In this document: positions 37,225-64,000 of the stretch, piece after piece
How positions within the stretch are numbered: the first letter of the stretch is position 1
Layout of the letters: each line of letters begins with the position of its first letter
Assembly (NCBI GenBank): GCA_037039925.1
Contig: JAXRKP010000576.1
Location: forward strand, 149,095 to 213,094
Source: Doris montereyensis
Taxonomy: Eukaryota; Mollusca; Gastropoda; Nudibranchia; Dorididae
DNA length: 64,000 nt
Reading direction: 5' to 3'
Made by a program: the position numbers and the translations under genes
Notes under the pieces: generated by a model
Databases searched by the model: none
The model's input: only the letters and a program-made list of their open reading frames with translations
Told to the model about the DNA's origin: nothing

Positions 37225-37470
37225 CTTTTCTTTTAATTTCTTCATTAGCATTTTTCTCAAATTGTGTTTTTTCCCACTAAATTTCTATCTCCTTTGTCAT
37301 TTACCGACCAATTTGTATATTTGGCACACAGGTTCCTCTTGTCAATATTAATAGAATTGTAAACTTTTGGAGAAAATTATTTTTGGTAATAAACATGCCA
37401 TTTTTGCATATAAACGATTTGTTTTTTTAAACAATTCATGGGGAAAAAACTCCAAAATATATATAAAAAA
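37225..37470. repeat. Dispersed repeat H, copy 1
   Basis: Shares CTCC/TTCATCATTTACMRACCRAT, GTTCCTC..GTCAATATTAAT and GCCATTTTTGCA blocks, in order and spacing, with 39215-39490. Confidence 0.65.
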
Positions 37471-37972
37471 ACATCGCTCTTTTGATACTGAAATAGAAAA
37501 AAAATTCACAGGTTTTGAGAGATTTTTTAACCACAACTAAGACTAAGAGAGGAGATAGATTTTGAAAATTGGGTCAAAATCCAGGGATGGTGGCCATTTC
37601 CTTGGCAACCATGGACACTACAAACTTTTCAATGATATAGGATAAGTATGGTTTGACAGTTACTCATATATATAATATATATATACAAAAACTAAAAATC
37701 AAAAGAAAAAATATCACTTCAGCTGGGCTGTGGGTGTGTGGGATGTTTGTCATTTGATGAGCTCTGATTGGCTGAGAGTGAGAATGCACATATTGCGTTT
37801 TGTGAACAATCATTGGCATTTATCGCATTTTGTGACCAATTGTGAAGCTGAAATGAAGCGGGATACAATGCATGTTTTAAAAAGGGAAACTTTTACCGGC
37901 TGAGATTTCAAAATGATATATCACAGTATTCACAGGGGCATAAACTCACTTTGAAAAATGTTGGGTCTATAT

Positions 37973-38050
37973 CTCATTTTGCTTTTTTCCTTTTTTAATT
38001 TCACCCTGAGATTGATTATCGCCTATGGTGGTGAACATGTTAAATTACAA
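37973..38050 (+). repeat. Family A repeat, 3' half
   Basis: TTTCACCCTGAGATTGATTA ... CCTATGGTGG ... TTAAATTACAATAAGAC; diverged. Confidence 0.55.
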
Positions 38051-38097
38051 TAAGACAAAAAACAACCCCTTCCCCTTAATTAAACTTCCATGTTAAA

Positions 38098-38320
38098 GAC
38101 CAACAGTGAGGCAAGGGCATGTCGAAAATGAAGGAAATGACATTAAATAATTTTAAGCTCCATAGGAACAAAGACTAGACAAATACAAGGAATACTGGAA
38201 TAGACAGAAAAATCCTGGCCATCATTGGGATTGAACCCGCGACAAATGCGTCGGCACCTATCGCCTCGCTATTAGGAAAAGAAAGCGTGCTACCAACCAA
38301 GCTAGTTAACTGCTTTACTG
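38098..38320 (-). repeat. tRNA-headed SINE, family E
   Basis: The minus-strand head is tRNA-like: TAGCTTGGTTGGTAGCACGC ... GTCGCGGGTTCAATCCCAAT, with A and B boxes. The body contains TTTGTCTAGTCTTTGTTCCT, the same sequence that forms the foldback at 9134-9313. Confidence 0.75.
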
Positions 38321-39214
38321 TCTCATAACGGTATGTAAATAAATGAATAGCATGCATTTATTTAGTCAGATGAGTATGTTGGTCACAATTTGTTTTTTTG
38401 CATCTATCATTTCTATGTATTTTAGGTGATTTTCCAACTATCTTCATTGACGGTGTTTTGTTGCCTCCTGTTCTATTTCCTTGCACTCTGGTTAGTCAAA
38501 CAGAGCTTCAATTTTTTTATCTCATCACAGTTCACACTAATCACACACCTTCTTTATGACTTGTTAGTTAGTACTATATAATGTAACGTAACAAAGAGAA
38601 TCATGTTGGTTTCTGTCCCCATGAATGTGTATGTGTATGAGTGCGTGTGCTTGTTCTGATGTTGAAATGGACAGGCTAAATAAATTTTCATTTTAAAGAG
38701 GCGCCATCAGCATGTGTTGCGAGTTTGTAATTAATTGTACATGTAATCAAAACAACACTGAGTTCAACCTGGATTGACAAGTTTGAGACCAAAAATGTGT
38801 ATCTTTGACAATGACACCCAACTCCTGCATCAAGCATGTCAATAGCTCTACAGCCGATCAGTAATACTAATAGAGAGGCGCTCCATATTGTAAAAAAAAC
38901 ATAAAATTAAAAAAATATAACTTACTGTGTGTGAATGTGAATAACTTAAAATAAGGCAATTGGTGTGTTTAAGGGTGGCTTATGATCAGAAATGAGCTAT
39001 AGTTTTAAATGAAATCAAGAAAACTGGTCAGGGTTAATATTAAAGGCGTTTAGGCACGTGCACGTGAAAACCGTGGATGTAATCCGTGGTGTGACCTAGA
39101 TAACGTTTGGTGATTTGACACACTTGAGACATTAACCGCATTCATTTTTTAACAATATGCAATTAACTGTATAATGATAGAAATGAAATCTTTTGAAGAA
39201 CATCCGAGTCTCAG

Positions 39215-39490
39215 AAGTGTTTAGTTTCTTTTGTCATGAGTATAGTTTTTTCACACTGAATTTTATATCTCTTCATCATTTACAAACCGATTTGTATAAT
39301 ATTTGGCATATAGGTTCCTCTGTCAATATTAATACTAATACTAATATACTAACAAACGACGTCAGTTTTTATTTCTATATCTTGTTAACTTTTTGGAGAA
39401 AACATTTATTTTTGTGATAAAAATGCCATTTTTGCACACGATATAATATATTATTTTTAAAAAATCATAAAAAAATACTATCCAAAAATA
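39215..39490. repeat. Dispersed repeat H, copy 2
   Basis: Second copy, with an inserted AATACTAATACTAATA tract and different spacing from copy 1. Confidence 0.6.
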
Positions 39491-39507
39491 TCTCAGAAAC
39501 CTGCTTT

Positions 39508-39560
39508 ACCCTGAGATCACCGCATATGGTGGACAGGGTAAATTTCAATGAAAGAAAAGA
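39508..39560 (+). repeat. Family A repeat, 3' part
   Basis: CCTGAGATCACCGCATATGG then TGGACAGGGTAAATTTCAAT, one of the best-preserved 3' halves. It is followed at 39627-39700 by a reversed tRNA-like SINE head (GGTTGTGGGTTCACGCCC on the minus strand). Confidence 0.75.
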
Positions 39561-39769
39561 AAGGTTGAGAAGGACCTGATGATGTGACTTTATTATAAAA
39601 AAGCATGGAGAAAAATTTTCAATTTGGGCGTGAACCCACAACCTTTTGGTTAAGAGGCTTGACTTCTTGCCTCTGAACCTCTGAGCCACCCCTTTGAAAT
39701 TATAGATGTATGAGAAGTACATCATTTACATGCTGCAGAGGAGTTTTGACCTGGTAGATGAAAGAAATA

Positions 39770-41135
39770 TGAACTACACATTCATCATAGCGTTGACAAG
39801 CCTTCCTATGATAATCTCTAAGGGATAAAGAATGATATTGATAAGACAAAGGTCAAAAAATATAATGCTACTAATAACTATCAGTTTATTAAGATTTTAT
39901 TGCAAATTTTTTTACAGATCAGAATGACATGGATTTACATAACCTGCACTTACTGCTAGTGCTAGCCATCTTGGCATGCAAAGCATACAATTACAATACA
40001 CATTCTTCAAAGATAGGTTTAATAAGAAAAAAACGAAACAAAACAAATGAGAAAAAAGACTAGTGGTTCACTTAAGTTAACATAATTACCAACCAGTAGA
40101 CTAATTTCATCACAAAAGTTTTCTCAACTTGGAAGTGAATGATGAGTTGATGAAGAACCATCCCCCAACAACCCAACAAAACAAAATAAACCCAACAACA
40201 ACAAACAACAAAACCAAATACACAACCCAAACAATAAAAATAACCGCCCAACAACATCATAATAATAATATTATTCAATTTAACAAATTTTTGTTGTTTT
40301 TCCCTCTTAGAGGAAACATTTTCTTTTCAAAGCAATAACACTCAATTCTGATGAGACAATGTGAGTTAGATACAATTGAATCCACGTCTGATTTGGCAAA
40401 TAAAATCTTCATATTGCCCTTTCAGTTTCAGCGCGGTTATACACAAGACCATAGTTGCCAACCCTTTTCAAATAAAATCTAATTTGAGCGACTCCTCATA
40501 ATATTCCACAAAGTGTTGATAATTTACCTTCAATTAATCCCCATTGAAGGTAAATAACAAAGAGACCCCTGATCGCTGGCCTTTCTGACTAAGTCCAAGT
40601 GATGGTAGTTTTGGAGAACTCAGAATGGCGTTTTGGATATTGACCCCAATCTCTGCCATCTACATGGGGTTTCTTTACAGCCTCAAAGCCTAAACAAACC
40701 CCGTATAAAATACTTTTTTGACGTACTGGTTGGCAGTTATGCAAGATGTGTACAATTGAAAAAAAAAAGGCAATAACAAAACAGGGGAAACTCAGTGTTT
40801 CCATGGGAAAATCACAACAACCAATCTTGATTTATTGATTTGAAATATATTAATTAGTTTCTAGTGATATTTACAAGAATTTTGTAAGTGTAGTAAACAA
40901 CACTTTATGGAAATAGAGACACACACATATCATCCATCCATCTACTTTGCACACATTTTGGACACAGATGCTTTGATTTTCCTAATTCAAAATCCCTTCT
41001 TTCTCAACTTATTCAACTTATTGCAATAATAATAATACCTACACAATCCTTACTCACAATTTTGAGTGGCAAGTAACAAGTTGCAGGTATGCGTTGGAAC
41101 ATCAATTTTATTATTTTCTTATAAGTACCAGTGCT
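39770..41135. other. Intergenic, no feature recognised
   Basis: A/T-rich sequence with a CAA-rich part at 40165-40265. Open frames at 40072-40338 are its low-complexity readings. Confidence 0.45.
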
Positions 41136-41139
41136 TTTA

Positions 41140-41345
41140 TGTAGTGGCAACGGCAGCTCAGTTAGTGGAGTGTCTGGACTACCACTACCGCCCGCGTTTG
41201 GTTTCCAGTCCGGGCATAGATTTTCGACCCTCCTGTCAACCCAGCAGCAAAATGGGTAGCTAGATCTATTCACTGTCAAGATTTGGTGAAGGTGAAGGCA
41301 GCTTGAAAAGCAATGGCAAACTATCACTACACTATGCCGTTGCCT
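41140..41345 (+). repeat. tRNA-headed SINE, family D
   Basis: GGCAGCTCAGTTAGTGGAGT (A box) and GGTTTCCAGTCCGGGC (B-box region) head, then CAGCAAAATGGGTAGCTAG and GGCAATGGCAAA-type body. A reversed copy lies at 59385-59640. Confidence 0.75.
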
Positions 41346-41349
41346 CGAA

Positions 41350-44300
41350 AAATCGGGACTCTACTCTGATTACCCTATACTCAACTGTTTGAATATGAGA
41401 CTTACTTTGTTTTACATATAAGTTGACTCAATGTCATACAAAACGATGAGGTTCTTGATGGTTTAATAAGAGAAATACAAATAAAGAAATTGTTGACATC
41501 AAAAGTAGGTCTAGTAGTCTAGTCAAAGACTTTCTAATTATAAAGATGGCCTTGATTCTAGCCTATTACACCGCATAGTATCAATGAGGGTTCTTATCTC
41601 TACTTGCCTTCAAGTTGATAACATTAACACTAATTTATACATCATGTCCTACATCCAGCCACTCATTGTTCTCATTCACTAATATATGATAATAATAGAT
41701 TTTGCCATCGGTTATTTTCTTAATTACTTATAGCAAGCTGGGTTTTTTAATTTTTTATGAATTATCAAAGTTTTTCTCTGTTTCTTTTCTCATCCTTTTT
41801 TGAGTGTATAGATTCCCATACAAAACACTATCAACTTTAATGAAATGCCACTGAACGAAATAAGTAAACACCTATGACTTGATAATCATGTGAATAGAAA
41901 GTACACATACAGTACAGCCTGTGTCCCCAAACACGTGTTTGATGAAAATACGAATCTCTGAATTCATGACAAAGTCCCAACCATAATCCTTTTTTGTACG
42001 CCTACGATAATTATTCCCCCAAACACTTATTCCACAAACTAATTTTCAGGTCCTAAGGAGTGTGGGGAATATGGACTGTACTATATGCATAGCTAAACCC
42101 ACTAGTTGACTCATAGTAAGAGTTGCCATTATTCACTTTCTCAGCTGAATGCATTTATTTCATGAAGATAAATTACATTGTCTGATCCAAGTCAACACAT
42201 GCAATAAGGGTTCTTTCTGTACGTCTTGAAAATTCCATAAAGATAAATATAAAACTTTATAAAATTAAAAAAACCAAAACACTATTGTGTGCATATTGTA
42301 TTATAAGTAAGTCACCCATAAAGATTATACATTTTTTCCCGTTACTAAATAAAAAAAAGACGTAAATATACAATGTAGACTGATTTGTTCCAAGGATGGA
42401 AGAGGGAAATTTATGAGTTGAAATGAGTGGTTTGTGGAATGCCATGGTAAAACAAGCACCAAATAAACATGTATGTTGTGTGTATGTGCATTTACACACA
42501 ACATATAAGAAATAACACGTAATTACAGTGTAAAATAATCACAATCCATACTTGGAGTCGAGGTTCAAGAAAATAGCCATCTGAATGTTCTTATCACAAT
42601 GCTGTTCAAGGGTTGATAATCAGGTCATTTGTCCTATCTGTCTAACACTTGATAAATAGGTCATTTGTTCTATCTGGCCAAGCAAGGGAAGTAACTCATG
42701 CAGGATTTCAACATGGTGTCAGTAAAATATTTCTTTTTCAGATACTCTACTTGAAGTAACTTAATTAAAAAAATATTTGTAGATTCTGCAGTAATTTTTC
42801 TTTCAATTGATATCTGACATGCATCCATATCAACTGTGAAAATCCCAAACGTGTTTGTAAGTCTAAAATAAGTAACATCTCACCACCCCCCTCCTGCTTT
42901 AATAACATTAGAAAGCCCCTATGCTTCGTCTAGTAAGGATTCAGAACCAATAGAAACCCATATAATAACCATATGAGCAATCCATGAACCTATATTGGGT
43001 CCAATCTTTAACACTTGCAAACTGTTTGTCTTTGAAAATAGATTAAAAGCGCAGCATCATTTTCTTTAATTTTGGGGGAAACCCATCCAAAAATGAACTT
43101 TCACGGTTTGCAATTTTTACCGACGATATTATTTTTAACGTTATAAGTTTGTTAGACCACTCAAAAGTTGATGGTTCAGGTGAGGACCGTGACTCTGCCA
43201 GTCAGCGGTCAGCAGAATTTCCGTTTGATCTAGTTAAATCAAAACATATAGTTCTAGATCTTAACTGCTGTCATTTTCAAGTTAAACATCGAAGTCAGAT
43301 TCACTATAACAATTTACAACAATGGCCTCTGCGCTTATCTAAAATACTTCATTCCACAAGGAATCAAGAAAATCAAATAATAGTTTCACAACAGGTACAT
43401 GCGTGTTGCGTGTGTACTCGTCAAGGCATTGGGGGGAGGGGGGGAGTGGGGGTTTCTATTCTTAACAGTTCGATAACCAATGAAGCAATTTAAATCGAGT
43501 GAATGCATACTTTTGTATTTATGTACTCTACAATTCCTGAAAGCAACAGAAGTATTCTATTAGTATTACTAATAATTGTAGTTTTGACGTAAATGAGCTC
43601 CAACACACACTGGTGCTTTGTTATCAGGTCAGTCATAATAAGCATTGGACTGATCAGGGGAAGGATTTTAGCCAGCGCGAATAGGCACAACGAACAACAA
43701 TGGATTGGTTCATCTGCTTCTCGTTGCTTCATTCTTTCCATCTCTTCCATCCTGCATGAAAAGAAGTTCTGAGTTCATACAACGCGTTACTCACAACAAG
43801 GGATAGTCCCGACAGGGACCCGCCCCCTTGTTTTTCTCTATAAACCAACCATTACAATCTACCAATGTCACAGGAATCTTCCAGCACGAATATATTAAAT
43901 TCTTTCTACATTTCTTCTATGTTTAACTATAATAAAACAACTTTATTCCAGTTTTTATAATATTATCTTTAATTAATATAGATCACATACACATTTATTT
44001 ATGTCAGAACTGTCTGAAGTTATATTATATCAAATGTATAAAATTCAATGAAATTCAGGGCAAAATTTTTCCGGAGGTAAGCTTTGTATCTTCTTTCTCA
44101 AGATGGCTGAGTGAGACTCTACCTCTTCACCATAAAAGATTCTGATACCACGAGGTCACAGCATACGCTGACATTGACAACATTAAAAAAAACTCTATAC
44201 AGCTTTCATCAAATGATAACAATGAAAACTCTTCAACGAGCTGGTCGGATCTGAAAACTGCATTGGAAGAAATATACGGAAAGCAAATGGATGACTGCTT

Positions 44301-44440
44301 TCTCAATCTGCATTGAGACAAAATTCCTCTACACTCATTCATGACCCAAAACCTCAACGTTTTTATCATCACCAAGTCAAAGTGCAATCTTAACATATTT
44401 GGGCCTTCCTGAAAACTTAAATAATTTTATCTAGTATAGA
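41350..44440. other. Intergenic between the converging genes
   Basis: Unique A/T-rich sequence. The frame at 43149-43493 has no recognisable family. Part of the right end probably belongs to the Rho GAP 3'UTR, whose limit is not clear (possible minus-strand AATAAA near 43941-43946). Confidence 0.4.
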
Positions 44441-44479
44441 TATTTCCTCACGCAATAGCTTAGTCACAACAATTAGGTG

Positions 44480-44715
44480 CAACCATTAGCATTACAAGTA
44501 CAGCCTTGCATTGGACACCTGCAAGCAGAAGAAAATGAGGTAAACCAAAGATTGCATGGCGCAGAACCGTAAAATGAGAAATGAAAGCCTGGAAAGAGAC
44601 TTGGGACACCATCCAAAATAAAGGTTCAAAACAGACAAAAGGGTGGCAAAGTTTTGTTGCTGCACTACATGCCATCTGGCGTAAACGGCAGTAAGTAAGT
44701 AAGTAAGTAAGTTAT
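44480..44715 (+). mobile_element. LINE 3'-terminal fragment with GTAA tail
   Basis: Reads TALHWTPASRR, then WRRTVK, stop, EMKAWKETWDTI and GWQSFVAALHAIWRKRQ followed by stop and (GTAA)n. The W-x2-F-VAALHA-W end is typical of the last codons of a common invertebrate LINE. A second, shorter copy lies at 59700-59838. Confidence 0.7.
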
Positions 44716-45058
44716 TAGAGGCTAAGAATAGACTGATGATATTACTGGGCAAACACACTGGTCAGATTCTCGTTCAAACATCCGTCTCAGCACCTTCCAA
44801 GGTGGGATGGGCTTCATCAGGGCCTTCACTTCAAGCTGGAATAACATGTGGTAACCGTTCCCAAGAAATCATCTTAAAAATCTTCACAAATTGCAATGTC
44901 TGTTGACCTTGGCATGAACCCATTGTAGATTCTTCGGCTTTCCACAATATGGCAATGAAGACTTATTTTGTTCCCAGCAATGAGCGCATACGTGGTTTTT
45001 TTCATTCCAGTTTCAAGTTTTAAACAAAATATAAGGGGCTCAAGCAATTTCCTTCCAG

Positions 45059-62266
<17,208 letters not shown>

Positions 62267-62359
62267 CTGCAAAGTGAACAGAGGGGACAGCGTTATCTCA
62301 ATACAACAACAAGCACCTTATGGCTGGCAGTTACACTGGGAATTAAGACACAATTTTTG

Positions 62360-62507
62360 TTTGTTTTGTTTATTTGAAATTTACCCTGTCCATCATCTGT
62401 GGTGATCTCAGGGTGAATTAAGAGGAAACAGCGAGATGAAAAGATTATAAGTGGAAGAGTGAAAGGGAAAGAAGTTGGACCTACTAGCAGCACCCACCAA
62501 CAAGACA
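62360..62507 (-). repeat. Family A repeat, full length
   Basis: From TTTGTTTATTTGAAATTTAC to AGCAGCACCCACCAAC on the + strand. It lies just upstream of Rho GAP exon a. Confidence 0.83.
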
Positions 62508-62509
62508 CA

Positions 62510-63685
62510 AGTAATTGGTACATAATGATTTCATGTCATGAAAAAGTAACGTATTGTACATATGCAACACAAGGATGAACGAAGAAAAGATAAACTTGGA
62601 TAATTTGCATTAAAAACATTTCGGACGTTTAGAAACAAATGAGAAATTAATATTACGTATAAGCAAAAGGCCTATTTAAGTCAAAATATTATACTTGTAA
62701 CTGAAAAGAAAAGGTGGACTAAATAAGCATATGTACAGGCAGCATAAGGCCAGTTGGATTGACTTTTTATAAACAACATTTTTTTTATCTCAAATGGCCA
62801 TTCACTCAAATTTACTCTTAACTCAAATTTTGGCAAGTTCTGATCAGTTTGAAAATATTAAAAATGATACCGGTGCAGTTCTTTACACTTCTTTATCCTA
62901 TTGGAAATCTTTTCTTTCTTTCTTCCCACCCCTCAACCATTAAAACTGCATATATAATGTTTTCCTTGTAAATGAATTTATTGTCTTCTGAAAACCATAT
63001 ACCTTAAATGCTGCCTTATATGGGTTTTACATATCTTGAGACAAATATAAAATGAGGGAAAAAAATCAGAGCGAAGGGGAGAGAGAAAATGCTTGACATG
63101 TACTGGCTTTATACATCTATGTATTTTTATACGTTTGGCGCTTAAAGAGAGCAAACATAACAAAAGAAGACTACAGCAAGGTAAAATAAGACTTGATAAC
63201 ATGAGACAGAGGAGCGGTTAGCATTATCAAAAAATAAACGTATTAAACGATTAAATAAGAAATGAAAACAACATTACCGTAATTAAGAATGAAACAGGGA
63301 CAAACGTGTTAGCATGGCCTTTCCTTTTTTGCTTATGAACATTATGTAGCATGAAGACTATGCACTTAATGGTCATGTTGGTTATGGTTGTGATAAATCA
63401 TAGAATGATAAACCTTACTTGGCTTTACATAGTAATTTAATAGTCTTTACGATATATTTATACTTTTTTCTTCTTTTTCTTTTGTCATTGAAAAAAAATT
63501 TACTCAGTGGCTAAATGAAATGAATATCATCGTTACTCAACTACACTAAAACTACCTAATTTTCTACCATTCACACATTGGGGCTGTAAGAGCCAATTCT
63601 TATAATATTGCTGCACTGTACGGGTGTTGAGAACAGTATAAATCTTTGTCTAAAGGCACACAAATCTGTAAAGCCATTTTTAACA
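62510..63685. other. Intron or upstream sequence of Rho GAP, no exon seen
   Basis: A/T-rich unique sequence. No frame resembling the N-terminal half of ARHGAP18/28/40 was recognised. Confidence 0.45.
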
Positions 63686-63689
63686 GCCT

Positions 63690-63870
63690 TGTCATCATCA
63701 TCAATTTCTCCACTCGACCAAGGTGCAATGGGTACAAGCAGTGGTTTGGGAGTAAAAATCTGCAGCAGACTAGCATATTGTCCAGGAAGTGATTATTATC
63801 ACCTGTTCCCCACTTCGTGCTATAGAAACTAGGATCTTTTTGGACGAATGGCCTTGAAGGAACTTTACTT
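63690..63870 (+). repeat. SINE family C, 5'-truncated
   Basis: Begins at GACCAAGGTGCAATGGGTAC and ends AATGGCCTTGAAGGAACTT. The tRNA-like head is absent. Confidence 0.75.
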
Positions 63871-64000
63871 ACATCAAGTTTAGATTTTGAGTATCTCATG
63901 TACGTGTGTATGTAGTATGTAATGTATATAATATGTATGTAGGTATTCACCAACAACTGATGTATTTTATTGTTCTGTCAATAAACTGTATCCATATGAT

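Noticed and set aside
43149..43493. 114-codon + strand frame
   Set aside because: No recognisable domain; intergenic, with a poly-G tract inside the frame.

Overview
This is a stretch of animal nuclear genome. Coding sequence is sparse and split by spliceosomal introns with GT/AG borders. The rest is microsatellites, tRNA-headed SINEs, decayed LINEs and piggyBac/Tc1 relics. The repeat content, the very long GA/CT arrays and the many TCTAGATC-rich patches suggest a mollusc, most likely a gastropod; that is inference, since no species-diagnostic gene is present.

Two real genes are recognised, converging tail to tail. (1) On the + strand, about 14.97-36.1 kb, is MTHFSD, the RNA-binding relative of methenyltetrahydrofolate synthetase. 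It has twelve coding exons plus a 3'UTR exon: a cyclo-ligase-like domain, then an unusually long linker alternating basic and acidic blocks, then a C-terminal RRM. (2) On the - strand, from 62.27 kb down to 45.06 kb, is the 3' two-thirds of an ARHGAP18/28/40-type Rho GTPase-activating protein (the family of fly conundrum). It covers the complete RhoGAP domain and C-terminal tail; its 5' exons lie beyond the window.

Layout. 0-1.34 kb: a frame-broken, intronless stretch coding for a signal peptide and fibronectin type III domains, abutting a LINE 3' end. 1.34-14.9 kb: repeats only (SINEs, CT/CTA/GA arrays, a decayed LINE, a hammerhead-like motif). 15-36 kb: MTHFSD, with a piggyBac relic in intron 2, a Tc1 relic, an endonuclease/RT LINE relic and a 1.2-kb TTAA-flanked piggyBac-like element in its introns. 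36-45 kb: intergenic repeats. 45-62.3 kb: the Rho GAP gene, whose introns hold minisatellites, a 1.4-kb GT/GA/GGGA array, a near-perfect foldback, and a 3-kb segment in which sequences appear twice in interleaved, imperfect form. 62.3-64 kb: more SINEs.

Single-base indels, mostly in short homopolymers, break the frame in exons of both genes although splice sites and reading phase are otherwise intact. This looks more like consensus error than gene death, and it also makes the pseudogene call at the left edge uncertain. I did not find a convincing new multi-gene system. The best leads are the MTHFSD linker, the mosaic duplicated Rho GAP exon region, the sense-biased repeat family and the foldback.
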